A stretch of 6,257 bases of DNA from Ekhidna sp. GTDB taxonomy: Bacteria > Bacteroidota > Bacteroidia > Cytophagales > Cyclobacteriaceae. Shown here piece after piece: positions 1 to 5,062 of this stretch. Both the position numbers and the translations under genes were made by a program. Below the pieces are notes generated by a model, which worked only from the letters and a program-made list of their open reading frames with translations, did no database searches and had not been told where the DNA came from. Within the stretch, counting starts at the first letter, position 1, and every line of letters begins with the position of its first letter. The stretch spans positions 1,865 through 8,121 of the forward strand of contig JAPPDO010000066.1 in NCBI GenBank assembly GCA_028821635.1. Reading direction: 5' to 3'.

Positions 1-91
1 GTCATACACGCCGGATTAGCAACCACCCACCAAAAGAACTGTTTTTTAACATACAACTACCCTATTAAAAAAAATTTAAACACTTAAATAA

Positions 92-105
92 CCCCCCCCC
101 CCCCC
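92..105. repeat. Poly-C homopolymer tract (14 C)
   Basis: Fourteen consecutive C residues lie in otherwise AT-rich sequence, 46 bases before the ATG of the small secreted reading frame at 152. The tract ends 9 bases before an exact TAnnTTTG box (115-122), so it covers the place where the upstream promoter element would sit. Homopolymers of this length are prone to slipped-strand length change. It could be a phase-variable promoter spacer, an inert repeat, or an uncertain length call in the sequence data. Confidence 0.9.
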
Positions 106-114
106 ATTTATTAA

Positions 115-122
115 TACATTTG
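115..122 (+). promoter_or_regulatory. Possible Bacteroidota -7 promoter box (TACATTTG)
   Basis: TACATTTG matches the Bacteroidota housekeeping -7 consensus TAnnTTTG exactly and lies 29 bases before the ATG at 152. The expected -33 TTTG, about 19 bases upstream, falls inside the C tract and is therefore absent. A six-base-specified box is expected a few times by chance in a window this size, so the position relative to the reading frame is the main support. Confidence 0.35.
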
Positions 123-151
123 CAAACAACAAATAAATTCTTATTTTAAAT

Positions 152-460
152 ATGAAACAGATTTTAATGATTGGGCTTGTGCTAATGTTGAGTATTACCA
201 CATCTATTCCTATACAAACGATGTACAGGCAATGAGAAAAAGGCTTAAAGGAAGCCTGTGAAACACTTATAACCTGCTATGGGTTCTTTGGCGCAGAGTA
301 TGGAACTGAATTTCAAAATCAAGAGAATAACACCTCCTATGTGTTCGCACATCAAACTACAGTCATCAGTACCGAATTACATGCGGTAATTTCTCCAGTC
401 TTCAGAGACGATCATAAACTTGATTATGACGGAATGACTTTAGATGCTCACATTAAATAA
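152..460 (+). pseudogene. Small secreted protein reading frame interrupted by one in-frame TGA
   Basis: One frame reads from ATG 152 to TAA 458-460 (102 codons before the stop) with a single internal stop, TGA at 233-235 (codon 28). The first 27 residues, beginning MKQILMIGLVLML, look like a signal peptide: Lys2, then a hydrophobic core. After the TGA the frame stays open for 74 codons and contains stretches such as CYGFFGAEYGTEFQNQ and SYVFAHQTTVISTELHA, with two cysteines close together at the start of the mature part. There is no in-frame ATG soon after the TGA that would give an independent gene. I do not recognise the family. The simplest reading is a recently inactivated small exported protein (TGG or CGA mutated to TGA). 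Readthrough or a base error are alternatives. A poly-C tract and a TACATTTG box lie upstream. Confidence 0.5.
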
Positions 461-503
461 TCAACCCCTCTAGGTATAGTTTGTAACTACACCTTTAATA
501 TTC

Positions 504-541
504 TATTTCGTTTACTTCATCACCGAAAAAGCAACGAAATA
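504..541. repeat. Inverted repeat, 9-bp arms, 20-base loop
   Basis: TATTTCGTT (504-512) is the exact reverse complement of AACGAAATA (533-541). Neither strand has a T-run directly after the hairpin, so it does not look like an intrinsic terminator. It sits 44 bases past the interrupted secreted reading frame and 8 bases before another perfect hairpin. It may be an operator, an RNA hairpin or the remains of a mobile repeat. Confidence 0.5.
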
Positions 542-548
542 TATTAAA

Positions 549-567
549 GCGTAGATACAATCTACGC
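549..567. repeat. Perfect hairpin, 8-bp stem, 3-base loop
   Basis: GCGTAGAT, loop ACA, then ATCTACGC forms a compact perfect hairpin. The shape, GC-tipped stem and tiny loop, resembles a dispersed extragenic palindrome (REP-like element), but only one copy is present here, so repetitiveness cannot be shown. On the minus strand it is followed by TTTAATATATTT, a poor T-run, and no minus-strand gene ends nearby. Confidence 0.55.
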
Positions 568-580
568 TCAGACTAGGTAG

Positions 581-590
581 GTAGGCCTAC
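581..590. repeat. 10-bp perfect palindrome GTAGGCCTAC
   Basis: GTAGGCCTAC equals its own reverse complement and is preceded by a partial repeat of its left half (TAGGTAG, 574-580). It is the third inverted-repeat element within 90 bases and lies just before the broken reading frame at 598. A protein-binding site is possible, but nothing in the sequence identifies a regulator. Confidence 0.45.
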
Positions 591-597
591 AGAATAG

Positions 598-803
598 GAT
601 TTTACTGAAGGAATAAAAATAAACACGGAGTCAGCGGTAGCAGAATACATTCGTGAAAATGGTTATGTTTTCTTACAGAAGAACTAAACTTTGTGGATTT
701 GTTGTCACTTGAGCTAGATGAAAACAATAATATAACATTAATAACAACAGGAGAGGATGTGATAAATACTAGGTCTTCCGACGGATATAAATTTTTTTTC
801 TAA
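598..803 (+). pseudogene. Degenerate frameshifted reading frame, unknown function
   Basis: Two overlapping open frames join into one plausible protein segment if a frame change is allowed between about 657 and 684. The first frame (598-687) reads GIKINTESAVAEYIRENGYVFL before its stop TAA at 685. The second (open from 657 to TAA 801-803) continues TEELNFVDLLSLELDENN and NITLITTGEDVINT. No ATG opens the first frame; upstream it is closed by TAG at 595. The composed product would be about 67 residues, acidic and rich in Asn/Glu. The piece LLSLELDENNNITLITTGED faintly recalls the C-terminal half of HPr-like phosphocarriers, but the active-site His region is not recognisable, so I do not assign it. 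Likely a relic of a small gene. Chance open frames are also possible at this length. Confidence 0.35.
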
Positions 804-968
804 GAAATTATGAATTAAAGTTGGTAATAGTGAGCGGCGTGGCAGCACCTGACCTGGCTGGCTACAGAGAAGAGAAAAGCCTCGAAGTTTTAAGCCCTCT
901 GTTCGGGTGTGGTTTATTTCTTATCTGTCGTATATTTGCCGTGGCTGTTTTAAATAGTTTTCATATTG
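804..968 (+). other. Non-coding stretch ahead of a terminator; possible small RNA or transcript tail
   Basis: No reading frame here has an ATG or recognisable protein character. The section 830-866 is clearly richer in G+C than its surroundings (GCGGCGTGGCAGCACC and following). TAAGCC and GGTTTA (about 874-915) can close a small stem with one G-U pair. The stretch ends directly in a strong plus-strand terminator (969-1001), which implies a plus-strand transcript passes through. The sequence does not match what I know of tmRNA, RNase P RNA or SRP RNA. It could be an unannotated small RNA or the 3' tail of the broken genes upstream. Confidence 0.25.
931..938 (+). promoter_or_regulatory. Possible -7 promoter box (TATATTTG)
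   Basis: TATATTTG matches TAnnTTTG exactly, and TGTG (908-911), three of four bases of the -33 TTTG, lies 19 bases upstream. If used, transcription would begin near 944 and stop at the terminator about 58 bases later, giving a very short RNA. A chance match is quite possible. Confidence 0.25.
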
Positions 969-1001
969 AGGGAAACTCTATCATCGGAGTTTCCCTTTTT
1001 T
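969..1001 (+). terminator. Intrinsic terminator, plus strand
   Basis: AGGGAAACTC (969-978) pairs perfectly with GAGTTTCCCT (987-996) around an 8-base loop, followed by a run of six T (996-1001). The minus strand lacks a T-run after the hairpin, so it acts in the plus direction. No intact plus-strand gene ends just upstream, so it terminates either a non-coding transcript or one from the degenerate region. Confidence 0.8.
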
Positions 1002-1021
1002 AGCTTTTCCTATCGCTAAGG

Positions 1022-1076
1022 CGGGGTTTGTAGCTCATGCAGGGTAGTGCGTCTGTTGGGTGCCGCTTGTTGAAGT
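1022..1076 (+). pseudogene. Degenerate tRNA-Pro-like segment
   Basis: The order of sequence blocks follows a proline tRNA: CGGGGTT at the acceptor position, TAGCTCATGCAGGGTAGTGC like a D-arm, GTCTGTTGGG like the 5' side of an anticodon arm with a TTGGG loop, then CGCTTGTTGAAGT like a T-arm beginning. It does not fold as a working tRNA. The anticodon stem has no 3' partner (several bases appear deleted), the T-stem cannot close, the T-loop has TTGAA instead of TTCAA/TTCGA, and the acceptor end has no proper complement. I read it as a decayed or partial tRNA copy. Similarity by chance is possible. Confidence 0.35.
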
Positions 1077-1090
1077 TTATCAGGAAGTAA

Positions 1091-1119
1091 GTGCCCGAAA
1101 GATAAAATCATACGGGCAC
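1091..1119 (-). terminator. Hairpin downstream of the antiporter gene; possible weak terminator
   Basis: GTGCCCG (1091-1097) pairs with CGGGCAC (1113-1119) around a 15-base loop. On the minus strand it lies about 80 bases past the antiporter stop codon and is followed by TTACTT, a weak T-run. On the plus strand an alternative small stem, GCAC (1116-1119) with GTGC (1123-1126), precedes seven T (1131-1137). The hairpin is certain as sequence symmetry, but its role and direction are not. Confidence 0.35.
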
Positions 1120-1199
1120 AATGTGCATTGTTTTTTTCACTGTGAAACCTCACCGCATCTCAGCAATGCCAAACTTTTTTTAAATGACCTGCTGGCAGC

Positions 1200-2681
1200 C
1201 TACCTGCCCATAAAAAAGATTAGCCACACAATGAACAAAACAGGCAAAAGCACAGGGATAGCATATTTCATAATGTAAGAGAAAAAGGAGGGCATCTTAA
1301 TGCCTACCTGTTCTGCGATAGACTTTACCATGAAGTTTGGTCCATTTCCAATGTAAGTGAACGCACCAAAAAACACCGCCCCTAGCGAGATAGCCATTAA
1401 ATAGAGGAGCTTCTCATTAGCAAATGCCCTGACCTGCTCTATTTGGTTAATATCCGACCCAACACTGGCCATGGAGGCTGTGAGAAAATTCACATAAGTG
1501 GGTGCGTTATCAAGAAAACCGGATAACAAGCCTGTGCCCCAATAAAGACTGCTAGCATTAATGAGGGCAACTCCTTCGGGAGACTGCGCAAAACCACTTA
1601 CCAACTCTAATGCCGGCATCATGGTAAAGAAAATACCGATGAACAAAAATGCTACTTCACGTATCGGCTCGAAACTGAAATTGTTTCCCTGAATGGCCTG
1701 CAAGTCAGAAAATCGAGCAGCACCTATGGCAGTAAGGAACATAATTATCTCTCTGATGTATGAAAACTCAGAACCATGATATTTTATGCCCGGCACCCAG
1801 TCAAAAACGTTAGGATCAATGAATACAGCTCCAACTACGACTGCTAACCAGAGAAAGTTTCCCTTCCCTTTCAGTTGGATTTTGCCAGTGGGTGCAGGCG
1901 GCGGCTCCTCATCGCCTCTCATTTTAGCGTAATCTGTTTTATTTCTTACATCAAAGAAGTAGAAATAAACCAGTAATATCGTTACGGCCAGCCCCCAAGG
2001 GAGTAGGTTATTGAGCAGTGTCCACTCAAATGGGATTCCTTTCAGGAAGCCCAAAAACAATGGAGGGTCTCCAATAGGTGTCAGACAGCCGCCCACATTA
2101 CTGACAATGAATATAAAAAAGACGATATGATAGGGTTTGATTCTATTATTGTTTAGACGAATAAAAGGCCGAATAAGCAACATCGAAGCCCCGGTAGTCC
2201 CAATCATATTGGCAATGACCGCTCCTATGGCAAGTAAAATCACATTGGTTAAAGGCTTAGCTTCTTTATCTACATTAATCAAAATTCCTCCGGAAGCGAC
2301 AAAGAGACCGGTAAGTAATGCAATAAACTGTATGTACTCAGCAATAGAATGGATTGGACTATGATAATTATGAAGCCAAAAAAGGTAGTATGTGCTAACG
2401 ATGAGGCCCAGCACAATAGAAATTACGGGATAGGATTTGTGCCAAAAGTGAGGGTAAAAAAGAGGGCCTGTTGCGATCATGATCAATAATAATGCGAAAG
2501 GGATCACCGACCAGGGAGCGGGCGCAATACTATTGTGATCAGAATGAGAATGTTCCTTTTTTGTATGCTCTCCAACCCCACTTTCGTGCTGATCCCGGGG
2601 TATAGAAACAGGACATTCTTCTGCATAGCAGAAAGTTACACTTAAGGTCACAATAAATACGGAGAGGACTCTTATTATCAT
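1200..2681 (-). CDS. Sodium:proton antiporter-like membrane protein (CitMHS_2/NhaD-type ion transporter)
   Basis: This 493-residue polytopic inner-membrane protein belongs to the ion-transporter superfamily group usually annotated as sodium:proton antiporter or putative citrate transporter. Residues 1-20 look like a cleavable signal peptide (hydrophobic core, cleavage near CYA/EE). Next comes a short histidine-rich segment (His39, 44, 46, 49), then roughly a dozen hydrophobic segments from residue 57 onward. Family-type motifs are GTTGASMLLIRP (161-172), SNVGGCLTPIGDPP (194-207), FLDNAPTY (389-396) and GAFTYIGNGPNF (439-450), which fit the two inverted halves of such carriers. A proline-rich cytoplasmic-looking loop (EEPPPAPTG, 258-266) separates the halves. 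Start ATG at 2681 is supported by the signal peptide; no clear ribosome binding site is visible. It is last in the anmK-dehydrogenase series, 56 bases after the dehydrogenase, and has its own promoter candidate in that gap. The transported ion is inferred from family naming; an organic anion substrate is not excluded. Confidence 0.85.
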   Translation of the reverse strand: MIIRVLSVFIVTLSVTFCYAEECPVSIPRDQHESGVGEHTKKEHSHSDHNSIAPAPWSVIPFALLLIMIATGPLFYPHFWHKSYPVISIVLGLIVSTYYLFWLHNYHSPIHSIAEYIQFIALLTGLFVASGGILINVDKEAKPLTNVILLAIGAVIANMIGTTGASMLLIRPFIRLNNNRIKPYHIVFFIFIVSNVGGCLTPIGDPPLFLGFLKGIPFEWTLLNNLLPWGLAVTILLVYFYFFDVRNKTDYAKMRGDEEPPPAPTGKIQLKGKGNFLWLAVVVGAVFIDPNVFDWVPGIKYHGSEFSYIREIIMFLTAIGAARFSDLQAIQGNNFSFEPIREVAFLFIGIFFTMMPALELVSGFAQSPEGVALINASSLYWGTGLLSGFLDNAPTYVNFLTASMASVGSDINQIEQVRAFANEKLLYLMAISLGAVFFGAFTYIGNGPNFMVKSIAEQVGIKMPSFFSYIMKYAIPVLLPVLFIVWLIFFMGR

Positions 2682-2703
2682 TCCATAAGTTAATGACGAA
2701 CGC

Positions 2704-2734
2704 TAAAGATATGACTAGCACAGTCCAAAACAAA
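2704..2734 (-). promoter_or_regulatory. Promoter candidate for the antiporter gene
   Basis: Reading on the minus strand, TTTG (2734-2731) is followed after 19 bases by TATCTTTA (2711-2704), which matches TAnnTTTG at all fixed positions but the last. The spacing fits the Bacteroidota -33/-7 pattern. The element falls in the 56-base gap after the dehydrogenase stop codon and 22 bases before the antiporter ATG, so the antiporter may be transcribed independently. Confidence 0.45.
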
Positions 2735-2737
2735 CCT

Positions 2738-3976
2738 TTAATGACATATCAATTTATCTAGTGCGATGGAGAAAGCCGTCTCCGCAATATTGGTTTTATT
2801 CGGATTTTTTTCAAAAACATCTCGCAAGGCTTCGCCTATCGTTTTTGATATGTCCTTGAAGATATCTGCATCAGTTAAAACGTCATTACCATTAGGGTTC
2901 ATTAAAAAGGCAAATGTTCGTGCCATTCCGCAGTTCGCAATGAAATCCGGAAGTAGTGCAGCTTTTTGATCCACCAATGCGGCGATCGGGCCATAGAATA
3001 TCTCAGGATCAGAGAATGGGACATTGGCACCGCATGAGACTGCCTCTAAACCATTGGCAATCATAGCCTCCGCCTGTGCTTTAGAAACAAGTCTTGAGGC
3101 AGCCGCAGGGATAAATATTTCAGCCCCTATATTCCATATCTCATTGTTAAATTGCTCAAATGGGATGAGGATGCTTGCAGTTAGTTTGTTACCCTCCTTG
3201 TCGTAAAACAGTTTTTTGATGTCATTCAATGTGAAGCCGTCTTTGTTAGCAACCCCGCCTGCTTTGTCAATAATTCCTACGATTTTAACGCCATATTTTG
3301 CGAGATACAGTGCCGCTGTAGACCCTACATTCCCCCAGCCCTGTATGATTGCTCTTTTTTCAGTAAGATCACCTCCCCATATATCATAGTAATGTCTGAC
3401 GGCCTCTGCCACTCCATATCCTGTAATCATGTCAGCGACCGTATATTTTCTAGGGGAGTCAGGAACGTACTCCGAATCTTCAAGCACTTTGGATACTCCA
3501 TGCCTTAGACAACCTATCATATTAATTTTAGTGGGCTTTCTGGGATTAAAATGACCATGAACAATTCCTTCCTGAGGATGCCACAATCCAAAATCTTCTG
3601 TGATAGGGATTACTTCATTAACTTCATCCACATTTAGGTCTCCACCGGTTCCGTAATAGTTTTTTAGCAAAGGATAAACTGCATGATACCATCTTTTCAG
3701 GACACCTTCTTTTCTTGCATCGTTCGGATCAAAATTGATGCCTGACTTTGCGCCTCCAATTTGTGGTCCTGATACGGTGAACTTGATCTCCATGGTTTTT
3801 GCAAGTGCCTCAACCTCTCTTTTATAAAGCCCCTTTCTCATTCGTGTTCCACCGCCGGCAGCACCTCCCCGCAGCGAATTGATGACTACCCAGCCCACGG
3901 CCTCTGTTTCAGGGTCAGACCATTCAAAGACGATCTCGGGTGTTTTGTCTTCAAATTTTTTGAGGAGATGTTTCAT
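2738..3976 (-). CDS. Glu/Leu/Phe/Val-type amino acid dehydrogenase
   Basis: A cytoplasmic enzyme of the glutamate/leucine/phenylalanine/valine dehydrogenase superfamily, which oxidatively deaminates an amino acid to its 2-oxo acid (or the reverse) with NAD(P). The reading frame can open at TTG 3982, but ATG 3976 two codons inside is the better start, giving 412 residues beginning MKHLLKKFEDK. The N-terminal catalytic domain contains GGGTRMRKG, then SGPQIGGAKSGI with the expected catalytic lysine (Lys77), and GTGGDLNV with the catalytic aspartate position (Asp113). The Rossmann domain has QGWGNVGS (212-219) and an acidic residue ending the second strand (GIID, Asp237), favouring NAD. IPAAAS (289-294) and ANVPFSDPE (317-325) follow. 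Departures from common enzymes are GGAKSG for GGAKGG and ANCGMARTF where NAGG is usual, so the substrate cannot be called. It lies 34 bases after anmK on the same strand, probably in one operon. Confidence 0.9.
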   Translation of the reverse strand: MKHLLKKFEDKTPEIVFEWSDPETEAVGWVVINSLRGGAAGGGTRMRKGLYKREVEALAKTMEIKFTVSGPQIGGAKSGINFDPNDARKEGVLKRWYHAVYPLLKNYYGTGGDLNVDEVNEVIPITEDFGLWHPQEGIVHGHFNPRKPTKINMIGCLRHGVSKVLEDSEYVPDSPRKYTVADMITGYGVAEAVRHYYDIWGGDLTEKRAIIQGWGNVGSTAALYLAKYGVKIVGIIDKAGGVANKDGFTLNDIKKLFYDKEGNKLTASILIPFEQFNNEIWNIGAEIFIPAAASRLVSKAQAEAMIANGLEAVSCGANVPFSDPEIFYGPIAALVDQKAALLPDFIANCGMARTFAFLMNPNGNDVLTDADIFKDISKTIGEALRDVFEKNPNKTNIAETAFSIALDKLICH

Positions 3977-4001
3977 TCTCAATTTTATTCAAAATGGATT
4001 G

Positions 4002-4009
4002 CAAATCTA
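4002..4009 (-). promoter_or_regulatory. Possible -7 box ahead of the dehydrogenase gene (TAGATTTG)
   Basis: On the minus strand, TAGATTTG matches TAnnTTTG exactly and lies 25 bases before the dehydrogenase ATG, in the short gap after anmK. No TTTG is present at the usual upstream distance, which lies inside the anmK coding end. It may be an internal promoter or chance. Confidence 0.25.
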
Positions 4010-4010
4010 A

Positions 4011-5048
4011 TCATTCAGGGTGATGTATCGTGCCGGAGGAGGAATCAGATACGGCCCCTGTTACTGATCTTAAAACATTGACCTCACCGAGTATTCTTTT
4101 TAATCCTAAAAAAGCGAATATGAGTGCCTCTTTGTATGCTATAATGGAGGTATGAGGGATTACCACTTTCCAGTCTGGTAATGATTTTTGAATCCTGCTG
4201 ACCAGGAAATTGTTGAATCCTCCCCCACCGGTAACTAACAGTTTACCGTTACGGTATGGCTTTAGGTCTGCTGATATTTGGTTGGCGATAAATTCTGAAT
4301 AACTTCTAAGCCCATCGCGAGGGTCAATTAAATCCAAAAAAGAATGCTTAATAAAAGCATTAGGTAATGACTTTGGAGGAGATAGATGAAAATAGGGCAT
4401 TTTCAGAATTTTATTGACAAACTCATGATCCAATTTACCTTTTTCGGCTAACTGACCTTCGTTGTCATAAGCTTTTCCAAGTTTACTTGCATAATAATTA
4501 AGAATTTGATTGCAAGGGCAAATATCCCATGCGCTTTTCTCATCTCTAATGGAAATGTTAGCGATCCCTCCCAGATTCAGGCACGCTTCAAAATCAAGGA
4601 ATAATTCAAAATCGCCTAGCGGTACGAGCGGTGCGCCTTGCCCGCCCTTTTGAATATCTTCAGAACGAAAACTTGTAACTGTTTGTATGTTGGTGACCTC
4701 GGCTATGGTTTTGCCGTCTCCCAATTGCCGGCTAATTTTATTTTTAGGGGAATGGACTAATGTATGGCCGTGAACTGAAATAAGATCAACCGCTCTCCCT
4801 TCAATGAATTTGTTAATCTTAATTCCGGTCCATTTCCCAAAATCTATGTCCAGTGCTCGCTGATGCTCATAAGAAGTGTCAGGTGATTCTTTAAGCCGCA
4901 GATAAAGCTGATTTTCATAGGGGATGGTCTTATGGTTTTTTATTTGAAAACTCCAGTTCTTTCCCTTTCTAAAGGAGACAAGAGCAATATCCAGACCATC
5001 CATTGATGAGCCTGCCATTACACCTAATACTGAATAAGTTGTTTTCAT
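4011..5048 (-). CDS. anmK: Anhydro-N-acetylmuramic acid kinase
   Basis: AnmK is a cytoplasmic peptidoglycan-recycling enzyme that opens the anhydro ring of 1,6-anhydro-MurNAc and phosphorylates it with ATP to MurNAc-6-phosphate. This 345-residue protein is slightly shorter than the E. coli enzyme (369) but appears complete. Motifs in order are GVMAGSSMDGLD (9-20, phosphate-binding start), VHGHT (92-96), LGDGKTIAE (109-117), FRSEDIQKGGQGAPLVP (127-143), NLGGIANIS (158-166), WDICPCN (174-180) holding the presumed catalytic base Asp175, VTGGGGFNN (272-280), KEALIFAFLG (316-325) and a typical ending VTGAVSDSSSG. In the DTGPGN-type motif both glycines are cysteine here (D-I-C-P-C-N), while Asp, Pro and Asn are kept, so activity is expected. 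No murQ, which would process the product, is in the window. The ATG is 13 bases from the divergent coaX start; the dehydrogenase follows 34 bases downstream. Confidence 0.95.
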   Translation of the reverse strand: MKTTYSVLGVMAGSSMDGLDIALVSFRKGKNWSFQIKNHKTIPYENQLYLRLKESPDTSYEHQRALDIDFGKWTGIKINKFIEGRAVDLISVHGHTLVHSPKNKISRQLGDGKTIAEVTNIQTVTSFRSEDIQKGGQGAPLVPLGDFELFLDFEACLNLGGIANISIRDEKSAWDICPCNQILNYYASKLGKAYDNEGQLAEKGKLDHEFVNKILKMPYFHLSPPKSLPNAFIKHSFLDLIDPRDGLRSYSEFIANQISADLKPYRNGKLLVTGGGGFNNFLVSRIQKSLPDWKVVIPHTSIIAYKEALIFAFLGLKRILGEVNVLRSVTGAVSDSSSGTIHHPE

Positions 5049-5050
5049 TT

Positions 5051-5062
5051 TCTTTGCAAAGA
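5051..5062. promoter_or_regulatory. 12-bp palindrome between divergent anmK and coaX starts
   Basis: TCTTTGCAAAGA is a perfect palindrome filling nearly all of the 13 bases between the two divergent ATGs and including the A of the coaX start. Each half supplies a TTTG. In context, the plus strand reads TTTCTTTG (5049-5056) and the minus strand CATCTTTG (5064-5057), each seven of eight matches to TAnnTTTG. Either a symmetric bidirectional promoter core or an operator would fit. Neither strand shows a clear TTTG at the expected upstream distance, so promoter function is inferred. Confidence 0.4.

Noticed and set aside
1..87. Possible 3' end of an upstream gene (28 open codons to TAA at 85-87)
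   Set aside because: Too short, with no recognisable residues or motif; open frames of this length are common by chance.
834..856. SRP RNA (4.5S-like) gene on the minus strand, because CCAGGTCAGG followed by TGCTGCC resembles the SRP core
   Set aside because: The essential GGAA tetraloop section and the asymmetric loop between these blocks are missing, and the flanks do not form the long hairpin.
821..1003. Open frame of 60 codons from TTG
   Set aside because: It starts at TTG, shows no protein-like composition, and its last third is the intrinsic terminator hairpin and T-run.
1060..1278. Plus-strand open frame of 72 codons
   Set aside because: It overlaps the tRNA-like segment, the hairpin at 1091-1119 and the antisense of the antiporter's 3' end; no recognisable product.
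3977..3982. TTG at 3982 as the dehydrogenase start
   Set aside because: ATG lies only two codons downstream and gives a natural N-terminus; nothing such as a ribosome binding site favours TTG.
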